A stretch of DNA of 64,000 nucleotides from Streptomyces sp. H27-H5 (GTDB taxonomy: Bacteria; Actinomycetota; Actinomycetes; Streptomycetales; Streptomycetaceae), in the NCBI RefSeq assembly GCF_026627505.1, contig NZ_JAPNLK010000035.1, positions 19,051 to 83,050 on the forward strand, given 5' to 3'. The first letter of the stretch is position 1. Each line of letters begins with the position of its first letter. A program made the position numbers and the translations under genes. Below, one piece after another: positions 8,279 to 16,217 of this stretch. A model generated the notes under the pieces. That model made no database searches. It was not told the origin of the DNA and saw only the letters and a list, made by a program, of their open reading frames with translations.

Positions 8279-9628
8279 ATGACCATCCCGCTACTCCTGC
8301 TCGTGGCGGCTTTCGTCCTGATCCTCGCCAACGGTTTCTTCGTGGCAGCCGAATTCGGCCTCGTCACGGTGGAGCGACCCGAGGCCGAACGCGCCGCGGC
8401 CGACGGTGACCGCCGTGCCCGCACGGTGGTCGAGGCCCTGAAGGAACTCTCCTTCCAGCTCTCCGGCACCCAGCTCGGCATCACCATCACCTCCCTCGTC
8501 GTCGGCATGCTCGCCGAACCGGCGCTCGCGGCCCTGCTGTCCGGGCCGCTCGCCGCCACCGGCCTGCCCGGGGGAGCCGTCTCCGGCGTCGCCGTCGTCA
8601 TCGGCATGCTGCTCGCCTCCGCCGTCCAGATGGTCGTCGGCGAGCTCGTACCGAAGAACTGGGCGGTCTCCCGACCGCTCCAGGTGGCCCGGTTCGTGGC
8701 CGGCCCCCAACAGGTCTTCTCCCGCGCCTTCCGGCCGGTCATCGCGGCCCTCAACGCCGTCGCCAACCGGCTCGTCCGCGCGCTCGGGGTCGAGCCCACC
8801 GACGAGATGGCCTCCGCCCGCACCCCCGGCGAACTCGTCTCCCTGGTCCGCCACTCGGCCCAGGCCGGCGCCCTCGAACAGGACACCGCCGACCTCTTCG
8901 TACGGACCCTCTCGCTGGGCGAGCTCACGGCCCAGCACGTCATGACCCCCCGGGTGAAGGTCAGCGCCCTCCAGCACACGGCCACCGCGGCCGACGTGCT
9001 CAACCTGACCCGGGCCACCGGCCTGTCCCGCTTCCCGGTCTACCGCGAACGCATCGACGAGATCACCGGCGTCGTCCACCTCAAGGACGCCCTCGCCGTG
9101 CCCGAGTCCGAGCGCGCCCGCACCACCGTGGGCCGGATCTGCGTCGCCCCGCTGCTGGTCCCCGGCTCCCTGCCGGTCCAGCCCCTGCTGGAGCGGCTGC
9201 GCAGCGAACAACCGATGGCCGTGGTCGTCGACGAGTACGGCGGCACCGCCGGAGTCGTCACCCTGGAGGACATCGTGGAGGAACTCGTCGGAGAGGTCCG
9301 CGACGAGCACGACCTCGCGGAGGACGGCACGCCCGAACTGGCCGCCGTACCCGCCGAGGACGGCCGCCCCTCCTGGGAGGCCGACGGCAGCTGCCGCGTG
9401 CACACCCTGCGCCGCATAGGCCTGGAGGTGCCCGAGGGCCCCTACGAGACCGTCGCCGGACTGGTCGCCGACCTGCTCGGTCGGATCCCCGCCCCCGGCG
9501 ACCGGGCCGAGCTCCCCGGTTGGAAGCTGTCCGTCCGCCAGGTCGGCCGCTACCGCGCCGAACGGGTCAGGCTGGTCCGCACGGCCCCCGTCCCCACCCC
9601 GGCCGAGCCCCAGGCGGTGGGCCGGTGA
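8279..9628 (+). CDS. CNNM/CBS-domain transporter-like protein (CorC/HlyC type)
   Basis: Polytopic membrane protein of 449 aa in the hemolysin-family/CNNM class, whose characterised members move or sense Mg2+ (and Co2+). Residues 1-190 are the DUF21/CNNM domain, opening LLLLVAAFVLILANGFFVAAEFGLVTV and including VVGELVPKNWAV. Residues 210-330 are a paired CBS module (VMTPRVKVSAL, RFPVYRERIDEITGVVHLKDAL, MAVVVDEYGGTAGVVTLEDIVEELVGEV). Residues about 355-440 are the CorC_HlyC C-terminal domain. The ATG follows GGAGG within a hairpin. The stop overlaps the next CNNM gene by 4 bases. Hemolytic activity is not implied. Confidence 0.92.
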   Translation: MTIPLLLLVAAFVLILANGFFVAAEFGLVTVERPEAERAAADGDRRARTVVEALKELSFQLSGTQLGITITSLVVGMLAEPALAALLSGPLAATGLPGGAVSGVAVVIGMLLASAVQMVVGELVPKNWAVSRPLQVARFVAGPQQVFSRAFRPVIAALNAVANRLVRALGVEPTDEMASARTPGELVSLVRHSAQAGALEQDTADLFVRTLSLGELTAQHVMTPRVKVSALQHTATAADVLNLTRATGLSRFPVYRERIDEITGVVHLKDALAVPESERARTTVGRICVAPLLVPGSLPVQPLLERLRSEQPMAVVVDEYGGTAGVVTLEDIVEELVGEVRDEHDLAEDGTPELAAVPAEDGRPSWEADGSCRVHTLRRIGLEVPEGPYETVAGLVADLLGRIPAPGDRAELPGWKLSVRQVGRYRAERVRLVRTAPVPTPAEPQAVGR

Positions 9629-10701
9629 ACGCCCTCCAGCTCGTCTTCGCCCTGCTCCTGGTCCTGGCCAACGGCTTCTTCGTCGGCGCCGAGTTCGCTC
9701 TCGTCTCCGTACGCCGCAGCCAGATCGAACCCCTCGCGGCCGGGTCCAAGCGGGCCCGCCAGGTGCTCCACGGCCTGGAGAACCTGCCGCGCATGATGGC
9801 GGCGGCCCAGTTCGGCATCACCATGTGCTCGCTCACCCTCGGCGCCGTCGCCGAACCGACCGTGGCCCGGCTGCTGGAGCCCGTCTTCCACGCCGCGCAC
9901 GTGCCGGAAGGCCTGATCCACCCCCTCGGCTACGCCGTCGCGCTCGCCGCCGTGGTCTTCCTGCACCTGGTCATCGGCGAGATGGTCCCCAAGAACCTCG
10001 CCATGGCCGCCCCCGAGAAGACCGCCCTGTGGTTCAGCCCCGGCCTGGTGGCCTTCGCCCGGGTCTGCGGCCCGGTCACGACCGCCCTCGGCGCCTGCGC
10101 CACGCTCGTCCTGCGGCTCTTCAAGGTCGAGCCGAAGGACGAGGTCGAGGCCGTCTACACGAGCGCCCAGCTCGGTCGCCTCCTCAAGGACTCCCGGCAG
10201 GCCGGGTTCCTGGAGCAGGTGCAGCACGAACGGCTCGAGGACGCCCTCGAACTGGGCAGCCGCCCCGTCACCGACGTGCTGCTGGCCCACGACCGGCTCG
10301 TGTCGGTCAGCCCGGCGGTCACCCCGCGCCAGATCGAACAGCTGACGGTGCGCACCGGCTACTCCCGGTTCCCCGTCCAGTCCGACAGCGGTGCCTTCAT
10401 GGGCTACCTGCACGTCAAGGACGTACTGGACCTGGAGGACCGGGAACGGGCCGTGCCCCAGCGGGTCTGGCGCCGGATGACCACGGTGTGCTCCACCCTC
10501 CCGCTGGACGACGCCCTCACCGTCATGCGCCGGGACGCCACCCACCTGGCCCAGGTCGCGGACCCGGCCGGCCGGGTGCTGGGCCTGGTCGCGATGGAGG
10601 ACGTACTGGAGATGCTGGTCGGAGAGGTGCGCGATCCCGCGCACCGCACCGCCCCGCCGGCCCGCCGGGCACCCGTCTCGGAGGAGGCCATGGCGAGCTG
10701 A
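9625..10701 (+). CDS. Second CNNM/CBS-domain transporter-like protein
   Basis: 358-aa paralogue of the preceding gene, starting at GTG in a GTGA overlap, so the two are probably made together and may form a heterodimer. The DUF21/CNNM region (1-185) opens LVFALLLVLANGFFVGAEFALVSVRR and has VIGEMVPKNLAM. The CBS pair (about 205-325) has VTDVLLAHDRLVSV, YSRFPVQSDSGAFMGYLHVKDVL and VLGLVAMEDVLEMLVGEV. Unlike its partner it stops soon after the second CBS domain and lacks the CorC_HlyC domain. This long/short pairing is common in actinobacteria. Inferred role: divalent-cation homeostasis. Confidence 0.92.
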   Translation: MNALQLVFALLLVLANGFFVGAEFALVSVRRSQIEPLAAGSKRARQVLHGLENLPRMMAAAQFGITMCSLTLGAVAEPTVARLLEPVFHAAHVPEGLIHPLGYAVALAAVVFLHLVIGEMVPKNLAMAAPEKTALWFSPGLVAFARVCGPVTTALGACATLVLRLFKVEPKDEVEAVYTSAQLGRLLKDSRQAGFLEQVQHERLEDALELGSRPVTDVLLAHDRLVSVSPAVTPRQIEQLTVRTGYSRFPVQSDSGAFMGYLHVKDVLDLEDRERAVPQRVWRRMTTVCSTLPLDDALTVMRRDATHLAQVADPAGRVLGLVAMEDVLEMLVGEVRDPAHRTAPPARRAPVSEEAMAS

Positions 10702-10717
10702 CCCCGCCGGCCCGACC

Positions 10718-10752
10718 CGGAGCCCCCGTCGCCTACAGCGGCGGGGGCTCCG
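10718..10752. terminator. Hairpin between convergent CNNM and AAA+ genes
   Basis: A 15-bp stem with one G-U wobble pairs 10718-10732 with 10738-10752 around a 5-base loop. It overlaps the last codons of the AAA+ gene and lies 16 bases after the CNNM stop, so it can serve both strands. Confidence 0.65.
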
Positions 10753-12682
10753 TGCGGTCCTGGGGGCCCCGGCCCGACAGGACCTCCCCGTACGCCTGCA
10801 TCAGATCGGCCAGCCGCAGCGTCGCCAGGTCCTCCCGGGAGGGATCCGCGGCGAACCCCGCCAACCGCAGGTCCCGGTACGCGCAGCTCTTCTCGTACAG
10901 GGTCCGCAGGAAGCGGCCGTTGCCCAGCTCGTCGATCCAGCCCTGCTCGACGACGTGCCCGCTGATGCTGCGCAGCTCGTCGAGGGCCTCCTCGTCCCAG
11001 CAGTCCCCGTTCGCGTCGGCCAGCACCCCGCCGATGGCGGTCAGCTCCGGCGGCCGGTAGCTCGGGAAGTCCACCCGGGTGGTGAACCGCGACGAGAGCC
11101 CCGGGTTCGTGGCCAGCAGCCGGTCCATCCCGGCCGGATAGCCCGCCAGGATCACCACCAGGTGGTCGCGGTTGTCCTCCGCCCGCTTCAACAGGACCTG
11201 GAGGGCCTCGTCCCCGTACGCGTCACCCTTGCTGTAACCGGAGTTGGACAGGCTGTAGGCCTCGTCGACGAACAGCACCCCGCCGATCGCGGAATCGATC
11301 AGTTCGTTCGCCTTCACGGCCGTCTGCCCCAGGAACTCGCCGACCAGGTCGGCCCGTTGGGCCTCCACCAGATGATCGCCACCCAACAGGCCGAGGGCGT
11401 AGAACACCCGGCCCAGGATCCGCGCGACCGTGGTCTTGCCCGTCCCCGAGGGCCCCGAGAAGACGAAGTGCCGCTTCGGCGGCTGCACCGGCAGCCCCTG
11501 ACTCGCCCGCAACCCGGCCATGTGCAACTGCGCCGACAAGGCCTTCACCTGCCGCTTGACGGGCTCCAGGCCCACCATCCGCTCCAACTCGGCGAGCGCC
11601 TCGGCCAACGCCTGCGGATCGGCGGGCCCGGCCGGCAGACCCGCCGCCCGGGGCGGAACCACCACCTTGCGGCGCACGCCCTCCAACCGGTTCGGGCCGG
11701 GCGGCACCCCACCCGGCCCGAACCGCTGATCCGGCGGCTCCAGAACCGTCGGCGGATCCGGCTCGACCTGCCCGTCCGCCGCGATGTCCTGCACCGGGCC
11801 CGAGCCGCCGCCCAGCGCCACCGCCGCGAAGTCCCCGCCGGACGGGGAGAGCCCGTGCCCGGCGAAACCCTCGCCGGAGTGCCCGTACCCCGCGTACCCG
11901 TCGGCCCCGTCCACGAAGTCGGCGTCCTCGATCGCCGTCAGCCGCGCCACCGTGTCCATGAACGCCGGATCCACCCGGTGCACGGCGCGGTACAGCGGCA
12001 GCGCCGCCGCGCTGCGCCCCGTGCCCTCGTGCGCCCGCGCCAGCCAGTACCGCAGCTCCTTGCGCTGGGGCTGCTCGCTGCGGCACCGCATCAGCGCCGC
12101 CGACAGCATCGGCTCGGCCTGCCCGTACATCTCCAGCCGGACCCGGGCCATCCCGCCGAACAGACCCGCCTCGATGCCCAGCAGCGGATCGTCGACCAGC
12201 GGCTCGGTGTGCCGGACCAACTGGTCCCAGTCCTTCACCAGATACGCCCGGCAGGCGTGCAGGAAGCGCACCTGCGCATCGGTGTCCACGGGGGGCAGGG
12301 CGGCCAACGCCTGGTCCAACTCGGGCACGTGACGGCCGTCCAGCCAGTGCGAGGCGTGGGCCAACAACAGGTCCCGGCGACTCTCCAGCACCGGCTGCAC
12401 CCACCAGCCCAGCCAGTACCAGGAGTTCAGCATGCGTCGGTGACGGGCCCGCTGCTCGCCGAGCCGGTCCCGATGGGCGTACATGCGCAATAACGCGTTG
12501 GTGGTGTCCACCCGGAGCGCGTGGAGACCCAGCCAGGCGTCGGCCATCGCGGGATCGAGCCGTACGGCCGCCCGGAACTCCTCCTCGGCCTGCGGATAGG
12601 CACCCATCGTGCAGGCGTCCACCCCGCGCAGCCAGGCGAGTTCGGCCGGGGCGTGCGCGCTGCCCGGCGTGCCGAAGTCCAT
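10733..12682 (-). CDS. EccA-like AAA+ ATPase with N-terminal TPR region
   Basis: Cytosolic AAA+ ATPase of the CbbX/SpoVK/EccA type, about 649 aa. Residues 1-225 are helical with TPR-like repeats (PAELAWLRGVDACTMGAYPQAEEEFRAAVRLDPAMADAWLGL). A Pro/Gly-rich linker runs to about 340. The AAA+ domain follows with Walker A FSGPSGTGKTTVARILG, Walker B GGVLFVDEAYSLSNSGY, sensor-1 ILAGYPAGM and arginine finger LSSRFTTRVDFPSY. In ESX systems such proteins act on type VII substrates. No esx, eccB, eccC or eccD genes lie nearby, so a type VII role is inferred from family only. ATG 12682 was preferred because GGGGGA lies 4 bases upstream. GTG 12694 in the same frame is the alternative. Confidence 0.9.
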   Translation of the reverse strand: MDFGTPGSAHAPAELAWLRGVDACTMGAYPQAEEEFRAAVRLDPAMADAWLGLHALRVDTTNALLRMYAHRDRLGEQRARHRRMLNSWYWLGWWVQPVLESRRDLLLAHASHWLDGRHVPELDQALAALPPVDTDAQVRFLHACRAYLVKDWDQLVRHTEPLVDDPLLGIEAGLFGGMARVRLEMYGQAEPMLSAALMRCRSEQPQRKELRYWLARAHEGTGRSAAALPLYRAVHRVDPAFMDTVARLTAIEDADFVDGADGYAGYGHSGEGFAGHGLSPSGGDFAAVALGGGSGPVQDIAADGQVEPDPPTVLEPPDQRFGPGGVPPGPNRLEGVRRKVVVPPRAAGLPAGPADPQALAEALAELERMVGLEPVKRQVKALSAQLHMAGLRASQGLPVQPPKRHFVFSGPSGTGKTTVARILGRVFYALGLLGGDHLVEAQRADLVGEFLGQTAVKANELIDSAIGGVLFVDEAYSLSNSGYSKGDAYGDEALQVLLKRAEDNRDHLVVILAGYPAGMDRLLATNPGLSSRFTTRVDFPSYRPPELTAIGGVLADANGDCWDEEALDELRSISGHVVEQGWIDELGNGRFLRTLYEKSCAYRDLRLAGFAADPSREDLATLRLADLMQAYGEVLSGRGPQDRTEPPPL

Positions 12683-12896
12683 CACATCCCCCACAAGCCT
12701 GCCCCCGTGGTACGCGGCAACCCCCGCGTCAGTCCCGCGAGTTGCCTACCGCGCCAGATGAAATCAGGGCTGCATCGTACCTGCGGTGACGCACCTTACC
12801 CAGGGTGCGGGGGGTGTGCGTCGGGGGCGCGTTTCGGGCCGCTGTGGTGACGCAGGGTGAAGGGCCGGGTGCGGTGGGCCCCGCTGAGGGCAGAAC

Positions 12897-12932
12897 GAAG
12901 CCCCCGGTCACGGGGGAACAACCGGGGGCTTC
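12897..12932 (-). terminator. Strong hairpin after the uridine-kinase-like gene
   Basis: A perfect 12-bp stem pairs GAAGCCCCCGGT (12897-12908) with 12921-12932 around a 12-base loop. It lies about 107 bases beyond the stop of the leftward gene at 13040 and upstream of the AAA+ gene start. The rest of 12683-13039 holds the AAA+ promoter region and no further gene that I can support. Confidence 0.7.
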
Positions 12933-13039
12933 ACGTCCGCCGCGGCCCTTGCGGACCGGGCATTCAGAACGTAAGGCCGTCGCGGGCGCCAGGTCAAGCC
13001 GGTCGGAGAGGGCCGGTGCGGACGGATTTCCGGATCCGC

Positions 13040-13738
13040 TCAGGCGCGGGGGAGCCCGTCACCTTCCGTGACGGAAGAGGTGGTTCCCGCGGTCGCACCG
13101 GCCCCGGAAGTCCACTCGTATCCCGTACCGCTCTGGCGTACCAGGGTGTCGGCGAAGGGGCGCGAAGGGTCGTCCGCGAAGTGCGCGAGCTCCGCGCGCT
13201 CCCATCCGTCCCAGAAGTCGGAGAGTTCGCGCCCGTCCCGGTTTCGCCCGCGCCCCCAGGACTGCGCGCGCGGTGTCTCCATCCACAGCAGCCTCGCCAG
13301 CCACGGCCGCAGCGTCCGCCGCCCCGCCCCGACCCCCTCGACGAGCAGCACCGGGGCCGGCTCCAGCTCCCGCGCGGGGCCGAACCGGCGCTCCACCCAG
13401 TCGTACGGCGTCCAGAGCGCGGGCCGGCCGGCGCGGAGCGGCTCCAGCACCTGGGCACCCAGACGCCCGTCCCACGCGAACAGTTCCTCGTGGGTGGCCA
13501 CGTCGTCCAGGTGCATCACCGGCGCCCCGCCCAGGGCCTCGGCGAGCCGCTCCGCGAAGGTGCTCTTCCCGGAGCCGGCGTGCCCGTCGATGCCGATCAG
13601 CCGCACCGGACCGAGTGACGGCGGCAGGGAGGCCAGCTCCCGCGCGAGCCGTTCCAGGGGGCCGCCCGCCCCGGCGGGCCCGTGGGACTCCACGGCCGCG
13701 AGGGGATCGGGTGACGGGGGTGACGGATGTGGCTCCAC
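13040..13738 (-). CDS. Uridine-kinase-like P-loop protein
   Basis: 232-aa P-loop protein of the uridine/cytidine kinase and phosphoribulokinase superfamily. Walker A is GIDGHAGSGKSTFAERL at about residues 49-65. A lid/substrate region includes MHLDDVATHEELFAWDGRLGAQVLEPL and TPYDWVERRFGPAREL, and the VLLVEGVGAG strand supplies the Walker B-like acidic residue. The annotated name is usually 'uridine kinase', but the substrate is unproven. The GTG start at 13738 has no clear ribosome binding site. TAGGCT (13750-13745) ends six bases before it, so a leaderless mRNA is likely. Confidence 0.85.
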   Translation of the reverse strand: MEPHPSPPSPDPLAAVESHGPAGAGGPLERLARELASLPPSLGPVRLIGIDGHAGSGKSTFAERLAEALGGAPVMHLDDVATHEELFAWDGRLGAQVLEPLRAGRPALWTPYDWVERRFGPARELEPAPVLLVEGVGAGRRTLRPWLARLLWMETPRAQSWGRGRNRDGRELSDFWDGWERAELAHFADDPSRPFADTLVRQSGTGYEWTSGAGATAGTTSSVTEGDGLPRA

Positions 13739-13903
13739 CCGGCCAGCCTAGGCGGTGGCGGCGGGGGCGCCCGCGGGGGAATCCGCCCGGCGGGACCGGC
13801 CGAGTGGCAGCGCCGACACGGGGCCCGTGGCTTCGCCGCCCCGCAGCCGGGAACTGGAAGGGTGGACCAGCCGAGCCACCGCACCGACCCATGGGGGCCA
13901 CCG

Positions 13904-15307
13904 ATGACCGCACCCACACCACGCAGGGCCCTGCTTGCCGTCGCCCTCGCGGCCGCCGCCGCGGCCACCGTTCCCGGCGGGGCGGCCTCCGCCGCCGGCC
14001 CGTCCCGGGGCGGCGCGAAGACCCCCGCGGCCCCGGGCGCCGGCGCGTCCGCCGAGGCCGCCACGGGCCGGACGGTCGACAACCGCTTCTGGTACTCCCA
14101 CGCCCACTGGCTGGCCGGCGCCCACCACGGCACCACGGCGGTCGGCGGCGCCCGACCCGGCCTGGAGATGAAGGTCCCGGCCGGCCGGACCGAGTACACC
14201 GACCCGCACACCGCGCGGAAGGCCACCTGGGAGTACGCCTCCTGGACCTCGCCGGTGCACCGCTCGACCGTTCCCGCCACCGAGGCCATCGCGTCCTGGA
14301 ACGCCCGCACCCCGGCCGGCACCTGGATCCGGATCGAGCTGCGCGGCACGTACACCGACGGCACCGCCACCCCGTGGTACGTCATGGGCCGTTGGGCCTC
14401 CGGCGACGGCGACATCCGGCGCACCTCGGTCGACGGGCAGAGCGACGGGCGCAGCACCGTCTGGACCGACACGCTGGCCCTCGACGGGCCCGCCAAGGCC
14501 GCCGGCCTGCGCATCCGTGACTGGCAACTGCGCCTGACCCTCTACCGCAAGCCCGGCGCCGAGCGCGGGCCGACGGTCTGGCTGGCCGGCGCGATGGTCT
14601 CCGACGTCCCGGACCGCTTCACCGTCCCCGCCTCCGCCCCGTCGGGCACGGCCCACGAACTGAAGGTCCCGAGGTACTCGCAGGAGGTCCACATCGGCCG
14701 GTACCCCGAGTACGACAACGGCGGCGAGGCCTGGTGCAGCCCCACCTCCTCCCAGATGATCATCGAGTTCTGGGGGCGCAGGGCCAGTGCGGCGGCCGTG
14801 GGGTGGGTCCGCAAGGGCTACTCCGACCCGCAGGTCTGCCACGCCGCCCGGTCCACGTACGACGCGGCGTACAAGGGCTGCGGCAACTGGCCCTTCAACG
14901 CCGCCTACGCCGCCACGTACCGGGACATGGCCGGGGTCGTCACCCGGCTGACGTCCCTCGCCGACCTGGAGGTCCTGGTCCGCGCCGGGATCCCGGCCAT
15001 CACCTCGCAGTCCTTCCGCGCCGAGGAGCTGACCGGCGCCGGCTACGGCACGGCGGGCCACCTGATGACCGTCATCGGCTTCACGGCCGCCGGGGACGTG
15101 ATCGCCAACGACCCGAACTCGGCGGACAACCCGTCCGTCCGCCGCGTCTACCGGCGCAAGGAGTGGGAGACGATCTGGCTCCGCACCAAGCGCCGCAACG
15201 CCGCGGGCAAGGAGGTCTCCGGCACCGGCGGCATCTGCTACCTGTACGTCCCGGCCCGCCCGTCGGCGGCCGCGATCCGGGCGCTGCGGACGGTGGGCGT
15301 GCTCTGA
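13904..15307 (+). CDS. Secreted peptidase C39-like protein
   Basis: 467-aa exported protein. Residues 1-30 form a signal peptide (TPRRALLAVALAAAAAATVPGGAASA). Residues 60-240 are a strand-rich accessory domain (FWYSHAHWLAG, WEYASWTSP, GTWIRIELRGTY). Residues 245-440 match the C39-like peptidase fold, with a likely catalytic Cys in GGEAWCSPTSSQM, His in GTAGHLMTVIGF and Asp in VIANDPNS. Members of this family in Streptomyces are extracellular and not linked to bacteriocin export, because no ABC transporter is attached or adjacent. ATG 13904 is the only start in frame with the signal peptide. Substrate unknown. Confidence 0.88.
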   Translation: MTAPTPRRALLAVALAAAAAATVPGGAASAAGPSRGGAKTPAAPGAGASAEAATGRTVDNRFWYSHAHWLAGAHHGTTAVGGARPGLEMKVPAGRTEYTDPHTARKATWEYASWTSPVHRSTVPATEAIASWNARTPAGTWIRIELRGTYTDGTATPWYVMGRWASGDGDIRRTSVDGQSDGRSTVWTDTLALDGPAKAAGLRIRDWQLRLTLYRKPGAERGPTVWLAGAMVSDVPDRFTVPASAPSGTAHELKVPRYSQEVHIGRYPEYDNGGEAWCSPTSSQMIIEFWGRRASAAAVGWVRKGYSDPQVCHAARSTYDAAYKGCGNWPFNAAYAATYRDMAGVVTRLTSLADLEVLVRAGIPAITSQSFRAEELTGAGYGTAGHLMTVIGFTAAGDVIANDPNSADNPSVRRVYRRKEWETIWLRTKRRNAAGKEVSGTGGICYLYVPARPSAAAIRALRTVGVL

Positions 15308-15476
15308 CGGGGCCGGCGGGCGGTCCGCTTGTCGCACGTACCCGCACGCTTGTCGGAAGCACGAAAAAGTCCGTGCCCGTTTCCGTTGACCCGAATGGGT
15401 TGTAAGTGGAGCATAAAGGGCACAGAACGTGTGTAGGCACAGGGCAGATTCAAGGTTCAACAGGAGGCGGCCCGCC

Positions 15477-15905
15477 ATGACCACCCACCCGAACATCGAA
15501 CAACACCCCGACCTCGCCGAGATGCGCACGCGCTTCGAGCAGGTCACCAGCACGCCCCGCGCGCAAGCGGTCGAGGCGATGGCCCTGATCACCGGCCTCT
15601 ACATCGCGGCGTCGCCGTGGATCGTCGGGTTCAGCGGCTTCGGCTCGCTGGCGGTCAACAACCTGATCGCCGGACTGGCGTACTGCCTGTGCATGGGCGG
15701 CCTCGGGTCCGCCTACGAGCGCACGCACGCGATGGCGTGGACCGCCGTCGTCATCGCGGCCTGGACGATCGTCGCCCCGTGGGTCATCGCGGGAGACGTC
15801 GCCACGACCCGCACCGTGCTCAGCAACGTCATCGCCGGCGCTGTCGCGCTGGTGCTGGCACTGGCCATGGCGGGCATGGCCGGCCGGGACCGCCGCACGG
15901 GCTGA
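15477..15905 (+). CDS. SPW-repeat membrane protein
   Basis: 142-aa integral membrane protein. A polar N-terminus (residues 1-33, NIEQHPDLAEMRTRFEQVTSTPRAQAVEA) precedes four membrane helices. Two SPW-like repeats are visible, ASPWIVGFSGFGSLAVNNLIAGLA and APWVIAGDVATTRTVLSNVIAGAVA, each a helix ending in (S/A)PW followed by an N-x-I-A-G helix. Function of the family is unknown. AGGAGG at 15462-15467 supports the ATG. The gene stands alone between a long promoter gap and a strong terminator hairpin. Confidence 0.88.
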   Translation: MTTHPNIEQHPDLAEMRTRFEQVTSTPRAQAVEAMALITGLYIAASPWIVGFSGFGSLAVNNLIAGLAYCLCMGGLGSAYERTHAMAWTAVVIAAWTIVAPWVIAGDVATTRTVLSNVIAGAVALVLALAMAGMAGRDRRTG

Positions 15906-15922
15906 CCGCACCGCACCGCCCC

Positions 15923-15953
15923 GTCACGCCCGCCGAACCCCGGCGGGCGTGAC
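15923..15953 (+). terminator. Terminator after the SPW-repeat gene
   Basis: Perfect 13-bp stem, GTCACGCCCGCCG (15923-15935) with CGGCGGGCGTGAC (15941-15953), and a 5-base loop, 17 bases after the stop codon. Confidence 0.75.
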
Positions 15954-16022
15954 GTGCGCCACCCGTGACGCTCGTCTCTCGTCCCTACCGCAAGAGCAGC
16001 GAATGCTGCCACATTGGACGGC

Positions 16023-16175
16023 ATGACCACACATGCCGCAGCCCCGACCGACCGCGCCCGCAGCCTCGCCCGCACGGGCGGCCCCAAGGACGGCTCCGGT
16101 TGGCTGGAGCACGTGCTCGGCTGGACCCTGGTGGTCGTCATCGCCATGTTCGTCACCCAGGTCGGCTGGCTCTAG
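16023..16175 (+). CDS. 50-aa single-helix membrane protein (SCO1431-like)
   Basis: A 51-codon frame starts ATG ACC ACA CAT GCC and ends TAG at 16173-16175. The product has a polar N-terminus with Arg and Gly (PTDRARSLARTGGPKDGSG) and one C-terminal membrane helix, WLEHVLGWTLVVVIAMFVTQVGWL. This matches my memory of the small SCO1431 family of Streptomyces membrane proteins, found in the same chromosomal region. No strong ribosome binding site is visible upstream, so it may be leaderless or weakly translated. Function unknown. Its size makes it easy to miss in automated annotation. Confidence 0.72.
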   Translation: MTTHAAAPTDRARSLARTGGPKDGSGWLEHVLGWTLVVVIAMFVTQVGWL

Positions 16176-16187
16176 GCCGGAGTCCTC

Positions 16188-16214
16188 GGCGGCGCGCGGA
16201 GGAACGGCGCCGCC
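16188..16214. terminator. Weak hairpin between convergent small gene and DUF6114 gene
   Basis: An 8-bp stem GGCGGCGC (16188-16195) with GCGCCGCC (16207-16214) lies between two convergent stops. It could serve both strands, but GC-rich 8-mers arise easily by chance here. Confidence 0.35.
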
Positions 16215-16217
16215 GGA

